DNA of 45,418 nucleotides, taken from the NCBI GenBank assembly GCA_003597935.1, contig QZJT01000012.1:1-45418 (forward strand), read 5' to 3'. Under the pieces are notes generated by a model that was not told the origin of the DNA, searched no databases, and saw only the letters and a program-made list of their open reading frames with translations. Both the position numbers and the translations under genes were made by a program. This document shows, in pieces, positions 1 through 7,532 of the stretch (its first letter is position 1; every line of letters starts with the position of its first letter). The DNA is from Phycisphaerales bacterium. Its GTDB lineage: Bacteria > Planctomycetota > Phycisphaerae > UBA1845.

Positions 1-488
1 TCGGGACCATCCGTGGACCCGTCAATCCGCCCCCACTCTACCACGAGCGGGGCGGAGATGTGTAGTACAACGAGGCATTCATGCCGGGAGGTCCGGCGGG
101 GCGTGATCGCACGGCTCCGCCGGGGATGCGATTCTCTGAGCAATTCCCGCCTTGAAAGGCGGGGCTCGGAGGGACAGCGCGCACGCTCGCGAGGACCCGC
201 CCGTCTTGAAAGGCGGGGCTCCGGGCCCGGGGCACACCCTCGCGTCGATCCACTTGCGTTGAAAGGCGGGGCTGTGAGTGTGGCACCGGCTTCCAGCCGG
301 TGGATCCCCGTATGAGTGCGGTTGCTCTGAGTGTGACACCGGGTAGGGCGCGTAACACAATAACATGGACAAGTACGTAGAATAACGGTATTCCGGGTTT
401 TGCAAGTCGCCGGGGGCAGCCTGTTGGGATCATTGGATGGGTTGCGGCGGTCTGCGGACATTGCGGATGATGTCGGGGACGCCGTACA
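1..488. repeat. Gene-free left edge with REP-type hairpins
   Basis: I see no convincing gene here. The stretch holds several short hairpins of the kind found throughout the window: GGCAT-TC-ATGCC at 74-85; CCCGCCTT-GA-AAGGCGGG at 146-163, followed by GGCTC; a copy with one G-T wobble at 201-216; a half-decayed copy near 255-272; and ACCGGCT-TCC-AGCCGGT at 285-301. The 302-488 part shows nothing recognisable. Confidence 0.6.
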
Positions 489-666
489 TTGCTTTTTGTC
501 AGGCGCGGGAGCATGGAGGCCGTCAGCGAACCGCGCGCGAAATGGAAAGTGCTCATGCCGCACCTGGATGAGCGTCAGCGACGACTGGTGGCGGCCGCGG
601 AGGCTCGGGTGCCACCCGGGCACTGGGTCGGCTGCGATGGTGCGTGGCGGCATGCGGCGCGGGTGA
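489..666 (+). pseudogene. Remnant of an ISAzo13-family transposase N-terminus
   Basis: The peptide starting near 511 reads EPRAKWKVLMPHLDERQRRL then VAAAEAR. From memory this matches the start of ISAzo13-type transposases (RAKYEALRPxLDERxRRLxAAAEAR). After AAEAR the similarity continues, if at all, only in the next frame (LG...GTGSAAMVRGGMRRG, stop at 664-666). That would mean a frameshift plus loss of the usual GGxxAVARATG segment. No DDE catalytic core follows. I read it as a decayed, truncated insertion sequence; chance similarity of a short GC-rich frame is possible. Confidence 0.4.
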
Positions 667-859
667 CGTGTGGTGGAAGTGGCGAGCGTGGCACGGTCTT
701 GCGAAGTAGGGCCGTGGCTCGCGTGGCAGGCGCAGACCACGCAGACGGCGAAGAACGCACAGTCTGCCGAGCCCGTTCACGGGCTGCCAGCGGCAGACCG
801 TGCCACCCGCGGCGGAGCGCGTGCGGGGACCCTTCGGCTTGCTGCCGAATCGTCAACCC

Positions 860-1258
860 TCATCTGATCCCGTACTGATTGAGCTTGCGATACAAGGTGC
901 GCAAACCCATCCCCAGCAGTTTCGCCGCCTTCTCCCGGTTGCCACCCATCATCCTCAGTGTTCCAGCGATATGAGTGCGTTCCACTTCCGCCATAGGCAT
1001 TCCCGGCCTGATTCGATCTTCGCTGCGTTCGACAGGTGCGGATTGCAACGGGCGAAGACGTTGCTGACATTCAGTCAGGCATTCTTCAATGCGTTTCAGC
1101 CTCTCATTGAGTAACGGGGCCCACGCCGAAACCAGGGACGCCACAGGCGGGCAATCCCATTGGCAGATGCGCTCGGCAGCAGCCCTGACGTCTTGCAGTG
1201 TAGCTTCAAGGGCCTCGATTGGATTCCCGGGTGCGTCACTCACCGGGTCGCCTCCCAT
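860..1258 (-). CDS. Small Fis-type helix-turn-helix DNA-binding protein
   Basis: This is a 132-residue protein. The last ~45 residues (MAEVERTHIAGTLRMMGGNR then EKAAKLLGMGLRTLYRKLNQYGI) are a typical Fis/HTH_8 domain, as found at the C-terminus of NtrC-type activators. No AAA+ or receiver domain is present. The first ~85 residues are predicted helical with three Cys and may dimerise. Binding to DNA is inferred from the family; targets are unknown. The start overlaps the end of a small upstream reading frame by 19 nt, and no Shine-Dalgarno is obvious, so translational coupling is possible. It could be a stand-alone nucleoid or regulator protein, or the surviving tail of an NtrC-like activator. 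Confidence 0.75.
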   Translation of the reverse strand: MGGDPVSDAPGNPIEALEATLQDVRAAAERICQWDCPPVASLVSAWAPLLNERLKRIEECLTECQQRLRPLQSAPVERSEDRIRPGMPMAEVERTHIAGTLRMMGGNREKAAKLLGMGLRTLYRKLNQYGIR

Positions 1259-1440
1259 TCACATTGTTGGCAACTGTAACGCGAGCAGTTGGAGACGCAA
1301 GGAACCACGACGAGGAATAAATCCCCCAGTAGGGGAGCGGGGCGAGTCACGCCGGTGCTCTTTGCCCGCCCGGAGGATCCTTTCTCGAAAACGCAGTCGG
1401 CCACCGGATCGTGGGTCGGCATTTGGAGCCGCGGACCCAT
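1240..1440 (-). CDS. Possible small Cys-containing protein upstream of the HTH gene
   Basis: This 66-codon frame starts at ATG (MGPRLQMPTHDPV) and ends in a Cys cluster (C-x3-C-x5-C-x2-C within CVSNCSRYSCQQCEWEATR). Its end overlaps the HTH start by 19 nt, which is the main reason to consider it real. The frame stays open well upstream, so a longer N-terminus using a TTG or GTG is possible. I recognise no family. It may be noncoding in this GC-rich DNA. Confidence 0.3.
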   Translation of the reverse strand: MGPRLQMPTHDPVADCVFEKGSSGRAKSTGVTRPAPLLGDLFLVVVPCVSNCSRYSCQQCEWEATR

Positions 1441-1896
1441 GAGGAAGACCTCATTGGGGATCGCCAATACGGTCTCCTTCGCATAGCGGTCATTGGCGAC
1501 CTCGTAGCGCGCTTCTCTGCGCGGGATGCGACGCCGGTCCTCGCCGATCACGGTATAGCCCGAGCGGTGATTGGCGTCGGCCCGGTTTCCCTGCCGCCCG
1601 TGTGCGGTCTGCGCGCGGCAGTCGCCGCACGCCGATTGGCGTGTGACGGAATCGGCGGCGCCCCTGGGACCGCCTGGCTCCAGCCCGGCGGCAGGGGAGA
1701 AAGGGGTCCCCCGTGTTGAGACCTTGCTCACTGGGAGGCTCCGCGCGGGCTGAAGCCACGCGGCTCGTTCGAAGAAGCCGCCGTTCCCGTCACACACGCC
1801 GCCGGACAACGCTCGGTTGACACTCGGCTTGCCGCTCACACAATGTGCTATCAATGAGGTGTCGCCGTCGTCGCGGCGGCGGCCAGGGCCGGCCGC
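1441..1896. other. Gene-free stretch with degenerate hairpin repeats
   Basis: No gene is recognised. The region includes CCGCCTGGCTCCAGCC-type sequence near 1670 and an imperfect GCGCGGGCTGAAGCCACGCGG repeat near 1743-1763. The second is a variant of the REP family in which the two stem arms no longer match fully. Weak frames are open on both strands, as expected for the composition. Confidence 0.5.
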
Positions 1897-2077
1897 GCCG
1901 GAGAAGTGAGTTGACCAACGAACCGCCGCGCGATTGCTGCGGGGAGTGGGTTGTGCCGGAGGGGGGGAGTTGACGAAGGAACTGCGGCGCGAGCGCAACA
2001 ACAGGCTGGTCGTGCCGGAGGGGGGAGTTGACGAACGAACTGCCGCGCGGGCGCAACGAGACGCTGGCCGTGCCGGA
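1897..2077 (+). repeat. 58-bp tandem repeat, about three copies
   Basis: GCCGGA followed by a GGAG-GAGTTGACGAACGAACTGC-like core recurs at 1897, 1955, 2014 and 2072, giving periods of 58, 59 and 58 bp. The copies are diverged, the first most. The last partial unit runs into the Shine-Dalgarno (GGAGAGGAGGAGG) of the exonuclease gene at 2095. Each unit contains TTGAC, which resembles a -35 box, but I see no matching -10 in each unit. Confidence 0.75.
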
Positions 2078-2094
2078 GAGGAGGAGGCCGTGAC

Positions 2095-3054
2095 ATGAGC
2101 GCCGGTATTGCTTCGCTTCCGCTCCGGGAGACGCCCGTCGCCGTCATCGACTTCGAGACCACCGGTCTGACGGCCGGCGTCGATCGCGTGATCGAGATAT
2201 CCGTCGTCCGCGTCGAGCCCGGGAACGAGCCGCGCCTGGTGCTGGATACGCTCGTCCATCCGCATCGGCGGGTCGCGGCCACCGAAATACACGGCATCAC
2301 CGACGCCGACGTTGAAAATGCGCCTTCCTTCCGGGATATCGTGGGGGAGGTCGTCACCGTTCTCGACGGCTGCGTCATCGCGGCCTACAACGTCTACTTC
2401 GACATCGCGTTCCTGAACTTCGAGCTGGCCAACGCCGGCGTGATGCACGACCCGCCGCATTTCTGCCTGATGTACATGCGGCCGCTGCTGGATCTGGGTC
2501 CGCGGTGCAGGCTGGAGGCCGCCTGTCAGCATTACGGGATCCAATACGGCTCGAGTCACGTGGCGGCCAACGACGCGATCGCGTCCGGCCGGCTCTTGCA
2601 GCGATACACTGACGAATTGCACGCGCGCGGACTTCGGACGTTCGGTGATCTCGCCCGACTGAAGAGCTACAAGTTCTTCAGGAGCTTTGCCAACGATCCC
2701 TTTCCGCCGCCGACGACGTGGGGGCTTGCGCGATGCCCGCGCCTGCGGTCGCGCGCCGGCTACGTGCCGTCGGCGGCGGCCGCTGAGGCGCAAAGCCCGA
2801 TCCGCCAGTACTGGGACGCGCTCAAGACCGTGCTGGCGGACCTGGATATCACCGATGACGAACTGAGGCACATTGTTGACGAAAGGAAGCGCCTGGGACT
2901 GGACGGAGAGCAGGTTCGTATGGTCCACGCACGCGCCTTTGCCGCTGCGATCGCTCAGTTCTGCAGCGACGAACGGCTGGACGACCAGGAGCTTGTCAAG
3001 CTGCGGCGGCTGCGCGAGTGTCTCTCACGGCTCGGGTGGGCGCCGGGCGAGTGA
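2095..3054 (+). CDS. DnaQ-like DEDDh 3'-5' exonuclease with helical C-terminal domain
   Basis: This 319-residue protein would remove nucleotides from DNA 3' ends in a two-metal reaction. Exo I is DFETTG (Asp19, Glu21), Exo II is NVYFD (Asp103) and Exo III is HVAANDA (His155, Asp160), so the DEDDh set is complete. The exonuclease domain spans about 13-175. Residues ~240-319 form a separate all-helical domain (DITDDELRHIVDERKRLGL...) that recalls TerB-like modules, though I am unsure of that. The ATG has a strong purine-rich ribosome site. It is followed 70 nt later by a GIY-YIG nuclease on the same strand. It is not an obvious replicative epsilon subunit, so a repair or processing role is more likely. 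Confidence 0.85.
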   Translation: MSAGIASLPLRETPVAVIDFETTGLTAGVDRVIEISVVRVEPGNEPRLVLDTLVHPHRRVAATEIHGITDADVENAPSFRDIVGEVVTVLDGCVIAAYNVYFDIAFLNFELANAGVMHDPPHFCLMYMRPLLDLGPRCRLEAACQHYGIQYGSSHVAANDAIASGRLLQRYTDELHARGLRTFGDLARLKSYKFFRSFANDPFPPPTTWGLARCPRLRSRAGYVPSAAAAEAQSPIRQYWDALKTVLADLDITDDELRHIVDERKRLGLDGEQVRMVHARAFAAAIAQFCSDERLDDQELVKLRRLRECLSRLGWAPGE

Positions 3055-3124
3055 ACCCGGCGGCTCAGCCGCGGGGGCGTGGCCGCGCATGCACCGACAT
3101 CCGCATCACGATGGAGATTGCCGC

Positions 3125-3877
3125 TTGAACGTGAAACAAACGCACCCAAAGGACCATGACGGCTCCTTCCCAGCCGAGGTCGTACGCCAGCTCAAGACGT
3201 ACGTCTATCGGCTGATCGATCCGCGCAACGGCGAGACGTTTTACGTCGGCAAGGGCAAGGGCAATCGCGTGTTCGCTCACGTTCGCGCGGACGTCGGCGG
3301 CGACGAGATCGACAACAAACTCCGGCGGATTCGCGAGATCCAGATGGCCGGCTTCGAGGTCAGCCACATCATTCATCGCCACGGCATGGATGACCGGACG
3401 GCGATGGAGGTGGAAGCGGCCTTGATCGACGCCTACCCGGGGTTGACCAACGTCATGGGCGGCGCCGGCAGCGGTGATTACGGCGTCATGCACGCCCGCG
3501 AGATCATCAACCGATACTGCGCCGAGCCGGCCACGTTCGTACACCGAGCGCTGCTCATCAACGTCAATCGCACCGCCCTTGAGACCTCGGTCTACGAAGC
3601 AACCCGGTACGCCTGGAAGATCAGCAGGGCCAAAGCCGAAAAGGCCGAGGTCGTGCTGGCGGTCTTTCGCGGCGTCATCGTCGGAGCGTTCGTCGCACGC
3701 CGCTGGTTGGAGGCGACGGAGGCCAATTTCCCCGGCCGCGAACCGGTGCCGGGGCGACTTGGATTCGAGGGCGATCCCGCGCCACAAGACATGATCCGTC
3801 AGTACGTCGGCAAGCGGATCCCGGATCAATACCGCCGTAAGGGTGCCGCGAACCCGATCAAGTACACCTGGAAATAG
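3125..3877 (+). CDS. GIY-YIG nuclease, LEM-3-like
   Basis: Residues near the N-terminus read TYVYRLIDPRNGETFYVGKG then KGNRVFAHVR. This is the YVY...FYVGKG form of the GIY-YIG motif (Tyr, Tyr, Arg further on), and the catalytic Glu is probably in MEVEAALIDAYP. The arrangement resembles the LEM-3-like branch, whose eukaryotic members cut DNA. I chose TTG at 3125 because GGAG lies 7 nt upstream; ATG at 3089 and GTG at 3131 are alternatives. The product is 250 residues. No other nuclease or DNA-binding domain is visible, and the C-terminal half is family-specific. It sits directly downstream of the DEDDh exonuclease. Confidence 0.8.
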   Translation: MNVKQTHPKDHDGSFPAEVVRQLKTYVYRLIDPRNGETFYVGKGKGNRVFAHVRADVGGDEIDNKLRRIREIQMAGFEVSHIIHRHGMDDRTAMEVEAALIDAYPGLTNVMGGAGSGDYGVMHAREIINRYCAEPATFVHRALLINVNRTALETSVYEATRYAWKISRAKAEKAEVVLAVFRGVIVGAFVARRWLEATEANFPGREPVPGRLGFEGDPAPQDMIRQYVGKRIPDQYRRKGAANPIKYTWK

Positions 3878-4066
3878 ACGTCCGATCGATCGGGCGGCCG
3901 GTTCAGGCGCCCGTGACGCGCGCGGTCTGGAGCCACGCCCCAATGAGGAACTTCGCGCGGGCCGACCTGTACGTGCCAACGGGCTTCAAGCCGCGCGGCT
4001 CGCTACCGGCGCATGACTGCACACGGGGATAGAGTGCTATTCACCGCGTCGGTAGCGTTGGGCGTT

Positions 4067-5530
4067 TCACTCCGCCCCCAGCCGGCGCGGCCAGTAGTCG
4101 GTCGGCGCCGGTCTGTCGCGGTCTTCGTCCGGGCGGATGTGCTGGTAGAGCGAGTCCTTCTCTTTGTCGTAGGCGATCCGCCCGTTAACGACGGTCCAGC
4201 GGACCAGCGTCATGTAGTGCAGGATGTCGCCGTCGGTGACGGCGAAGTCGGCGTCCTTGCCGACCTCGATCGAGCCGACGCGATGATCCACGCCGAGGAT
4301 GCGGGCGGCGTCGATGGTGACGGCCCTCAGGGCCGCATCCTGCGGCAGGCCGCCGCGGATGCCGAAAGCCGCCTCCATCGCCAGGTGCAACAGGTCGCGG
4401 CCGGCCACGCCCCAGGTGGTGATGGCCGTGTTGGAGGGCACGATCGCCAGCGGGACGCCGTGGGCGTGCAGAATGGCGGCGTTCTCGATCGAGGAGCCGT
4501 TCGGCCGGTTGTACCTCTCGTCGCGCGTGACGCGGTCGCGGGGCGTGACAATGGCGGAAACGCCCGCCCGCCCCAGTTGCGGCGCGACGGTCCAACCCTC
4601 CCAGGCGCCGCGGACGACGAGGTCGATGCCGTACTGCCGGGCCAGTTCGCACAGATCGAGGATGTCCTGCGCCCGGCTGGCGGAAGCGATAGCCACGGCC
4701 TCGTGCTTGAGGAGTTTCAGGTGCTGCTGGGCGGGGCCGCGGATCCACTTGTCGTCGGGCGCCTTGGCCTGCGGGTTCAGCTTCTTTTCCCGTTCGTACG
4801 TCTCGACGTCGCGCAGGTGCTGGCGGAGCTTGTCGAGAGAGTCGCGGAGCCGGCGGCGGGCGTCGGGGGAGCCGGTGCCGTAGCTGACGTTCACGAAGGC
4901 GTCGGTGCGGATGACGTGATCCTCGAGCGTGCCGTAGGTGACCTTGGCCACGGTGTTGCCGGCCAGCACGGTGGTCATGCCGCCCGCCAACGCCAGCGTG
5001 ACGTTCAGGCCGTAGACGTCGGTGTTGTCTTCGACCGGTTCGCGGCCGACGACGCCGCTGCTGCCGGCCGCCACCAGGCCGGGGTAGACGTGGAAACCCG
5101 AGGCGTCGAGCAATTCCGCTTCGTCAGGCACATCGAGGTCCGTGCCGATCGAGGCGATCTTGCCATTCTTGCAGAGAAGAGTGACGCCGCGCAGGTCGGG
5201 GCCGGTGACGGTGTGAACGACTCCGGCCTGGATGGCCAGGTATCGGTCGGGCTCTTCTTTTTCCTCGTCTTTGTCCTTCTCTTTCTGGTCGGCGTCCTCG
5301 TCGCCAGCCTGATCCGATCGGGCCGCGGGTTTCTCGGGGGGTTTGGGCTGCGGCTTGGGCGGGTCGGCGGCGAGTGTGAGGGCAGCGCTCAGCGTCAGGG
5401 CGAGAGCCAGGGCGAGCGCCGTGAGAAATGCCCCGGCGCGAGGGATGGGCCGACTCCAATCGGCATGGGCAATGAAGCGCGAGCGGCGAGCCGCGGGCTT
5501 CAGCCCGCGCGGAGTCTCCGCCTTCGACAT
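4067..5530 (-). CDS. Secreted amidohydrolase-fold protein lacking metal ligands (A1)
   Basis: Last of eight consecutive amidohydrolase-fold genes. The N-terminal beta-sandwich (GVTLLCKNGKIASIGTDLDV), barrel entry (HVYPGLVAAGS), MTTVLAG strand and the C-terminal VGSIEVGKDADFAV segment identify an imidazolonepropionase-like fold. The HxH after PGLV is missing (AAGSS), the strand-5 His is replaced (AIASASRAQDI) and no NTDAP-type Asp is seen, so catalysis is doubtful. A signal peptide (about 32-55) is followed by a K/E/D-rich spacer. ATG 5530 gives 487 residues, and residues 5-17 are encoded by a REP hairpin. A TTG at 5899 overlapping the stop of the upstream gene is the alternative, coupled start. 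Confidence 0.8.
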   Translation of the reverse strand: MSKAETPRGLKPAARRSRFIAHADWSRPIPRAGAFLTALALALALTLSAALTLAADPPKPQPKPPEKPAARSDQAGDEDADQKEKDKDEEKEEPDRYLAIQAGVVHTVTGPDLRGVTLLCKNGKIASIGTDLDVPDEAELLDASGFHVYPGLVAAGSSGVVGREPVEDNTDVYGLNVTLALAGGMTTVLAGNTVAKVTYGTLEDHVIRTDAFVNVSYGTGSPDARRRLRDSLDKLRQHLRDVETYEREKKLNPQAKAPDDKWIRGPAQQHLKLLKHEAVAIASASRAQDILDLCELARQYGIDLVVRGAWEGWTVAPQLGRAGVSAIVTPRDRVTRDERYNRPNGSSIENAAILHAHGVPLAIVPSNTAITTWGVAGRDLLHLAMEAAFGIRGGLPQDAALRAVTIDAARILGVDHRVGSIEVGKDADFAVTDGDILHYMTLVRWTVVNGRIAYDKEKDSLYQHIRPDEDRDRPAPTDYWPRRLGAE

Positions 5531-5895
5531 GGCGACAGGTCGCGCACGGTGATTCGGTGGCGACGCCTCCGCCGCCCCTGCCGGGGCGGAAGAGTTCAAG
5601 CGGCCGCCAACCACGGGTTGCGCGTCGCTCCACCGGTGGTGACGGTCCGGCGCCCCTCCGGGGCGGTCGGACGGGCGGGCGCGAGAAACAGCCGGTCGCG
5701 AAGCGCCGACAGACTCGGCAGCGCTGCTCCGTGCCGAAGCACCGCGCGGGCTGAAGCCCGCGGCTCGCTGGGCTGAGCCGGAGGCTCGGCGCGGGCTGAA
5801 GCCCGCGGCTCGATGGGCTGAGCCGGCAACACCGCGCGGGCTGAAGCCCGCGGCTCGCTGGCGGAGCCGGCGCGACGACGGTCGTGCGAACTGGC
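5531..5895 (-). repeat. Leader with three REP hairpins at 45-bp period
   Basis: Perfect GCGGGCT-GA-AGCCCGC hairpins lie at 5746-5761, 5791-5806 and 5836-5851, exactly 45 bp apart, each followed by GGCTCG. A fourth hairpin (5493-5508) lies just inside the A1 gene in the other orientation. The whole stretch is open in the A1 frame back to the TTG at 5899, so it is either untranslated leader or a low-complexity N-terminal extension. Confidence 0.8.
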
Positions 5896-7383
5896 TCAAT
5901 TTGATTCCCCCTTCCGGTCCCAGACGACTTCACCGCCGATCATCACGCGGGTGACGCGGCTTTCCGGCACCAGCGGATCGGTGTCGAAGAACACGATGTC
6001 CGCGTCCTTGCCCTTCTCGATGCTGCCCAGCGATTCGCCCAGCCCGACGGCCTGGGCGGGATGGAGCGTGACGGCCTTGAGCGCGGCCTGGCGGCTCAGC
6101 CCGGCGCGGACCAGGTCCGCGATCCGGCGGCGCATGCGATCGAACTCCGTCGGCCAGTCCGCCAGCGGCGCGAAGGCGACGGTGCAGCCGGACCGGACGA
6201 GGCGGTCGGCGACGTTGTACCGCACCACCGAGTCACGCAGGTAGTCGATCCGCGGCTCGATCACCACCCGGGCCTTGCGCTCGCCCAGATCGGCGATGAC
6301 GTGGTGGTAGTCCGTGCTGAAACCGCCGCCGAGGTAGTACTGATGAGCGATGTCCTCGTAGGGCTTCAGAACGTCGTCCAGATGACGCAGGTCGGAGGCA
6401 GCGCCGAGTTCGATCAGCGGCGGGACTTTCGCCTCCTTCTTGATCAGATCGACGAAGGGTTGATGGGCGGGGTCGATGGGCGGCGGCGTGAAGACGTCTT
6501 CCTTGGGTTCCTCCGCCTGGGAGTCATCTTTCTTTTCGGGCGGCGCGGCGAATCCTGCCGCGGCCGGTTGCACCGACGCCGGCGCGTCCGGCTCCGCCGT
6601 CGACGCACCGGCGGTCGGCTCGGCCGATGTGCCCCCCTCCGATTTGGGCGCCGGCTTGGGCGGGGGCTGTTGTTCCTGCTTCTTTTTCTCTTCCTCTTCC
6701 TTCTTCTTCGCCTCGGCCTTTTCCTTCTGCTTTTTCTCCCACTCCTGGCGGGCCTTGTCGACCTTCTCGATCTCCTTTTTGGCCTTCTCGAGCGCGCCGC
6801 GCAGGACGCTCTTGTCGCGTCCGGTGTCGTTGAAGGTCACGCGGAGGTAGGACGCATCCAGGATCAGCTCGGGGCCTTCCGGCCCACCAGTGCGATAGAC
6901 CGCCGCGACCCCCGTCGCGCCGGCGCCGTCCGGATAGAACGCCGCTGCGGTGAAGCCGCTTCTGAGCAGTTCGTCGAACTCGATCAGAGACGGGTACACC
7001 TCGTCGGCGGCGCGCAGGTCGCCGTGTACGCCGCGGCGGTTGTATCCGGGCAACTGGTACCGGCAGCGCGGGTGGACCATGCCGGGCATGACGGTCTCGT
7101 CCGCCGCGTCGATGACTTCAGCGCCGGCCGGAACCTCGACCTCCCGCCCCCCAACCAGCCGCACCTTACCGTCCACGATCACGACCGTGCCCGGGGCGTG
7201 CTCCTGGCCGGAAACGGTGATGACCCGCCCGGCCTTGATGACCACGAAGTGCTCGCCGTCGTCGTCGGCACGGACTTCAGTGACGGCCAGCGCGATCACG
7301 GCGCCGATGCACTGAAGAACGCCTCTGCGCGTCGTGAGCCTCCGGCGTCGCGGCCCCATCATTCGACATTCGTCATTCGACAT
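5896..7383 (-). CDS. Secreted amidohydrolase-fold protein with long K/E-rich insertion, ligands lost (A2)
   Basis: A 495-residue imidazolonepropionase-like fold. HFVVIKAGRVITVSG and GTVVIVDGKVRLVGG form the sandwich; LGSIEKGKDADIVF is the C-terminal signature. The HxH site reads PGMVHPRCRY, with one His out of register. The strand-5 position is LIELGAASD and the final Asp site is FAPLADWP, so no intact metal site is visible. Residues ~185-295 are a Lys/Glu then Pro/Ala-rich insertion, probably a charged helix plus linker. The signal begins TTRRGVLQCIGAVIALA and may be a Tat type (RR-x-x-L). ATG 7383 has GCAGGA 7 nt upstream and lies inside a 9-bp repeat. It belongs to the A8-A1 operon. Confidence 0.8.
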   Translation of the reverse strand: MSNDECRMMGPRRRRLTTRRGVLQCIGAVIALAVTEVRADDDGEHFVVIKAGRVITVSGQEHAPGTVVIVDGKVRLVGGREVEVPAGAEVIDAADETVMPGMVHPRCRYQLPGYNRRGVHGDLRAADEVYPSLIEFDELLRSGFTAAAFYPDGAGATGVAAVYRTGGPEGPELILDASYLRVTFNDTGRDKSVLRGALEKAKKEIEKVDKARQEWEKKQKEKAEAKKKEEEEKKKQEQQPPPKPAPKSEGGTSAEPTAGASTAEPDAPASVQPAAAGFAAPPEKKDDSQAEEPKEDVFTPPPIDPAHQPFVDLIKKEAKVPPLIELGAASDLRHLDDVLKPYEDIAHQYYLGGGFSTDYHHVIADLGERKARVVIEPRIDYLRDSVVRYNVADRLVRSGCTVAFAPLADWPTEFDRMRRRIADLVRAGLSRQAALKAVTLHPAQAVGLGESLGSIEKGKDADIVFFDTDPLVPESRVTRVMIGGEVVWDRKGESN

Positions 7384-7393
7384 TCGACATTCC
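7361..7393 (-). repeat. 9-bp GAATGTCGA tandem repeat at a start codon
   Basis: About 3.5 near-identical 9-mers (GAATGTCGA, one with GAC) read ECRMSNDECRM. They place several ATGs after one Shine-Dalgarno. The same unit occurs at 8780-8812 and as a single copy near 20805-20815 at the end of pyrG. Confidence 0.8.
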
Positions 7394-7532
7394 TGCTGCC
7401 AAGCACCGCGCGAACCGGTGCCATCCACCCTGCTGGATCACCATGCACGATTCCCGGCCAAATCGAAGCCGGCACGTCCGCGCGGGCTGAAGCCACGCGG
7501 CTCGCCGCCGGCGCCTGATCGCACACGACGAT

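Noticed and set aside
1441-2928. Long minus-strand frame opposite the exonuclease
   Set aside because: Most of it is the shadow of the exonuclease gene. Only the last ~66 codons (1240-1440) were kept as a weak candidate.
5531-5899. Repeat-rich N-terminus of A1 as a functional domain
   Set aside because: It consists mostly of REP hairpins (RAAGFSPR repeats). The first good signal peptide starts after 5530, so it is treated as a leader.
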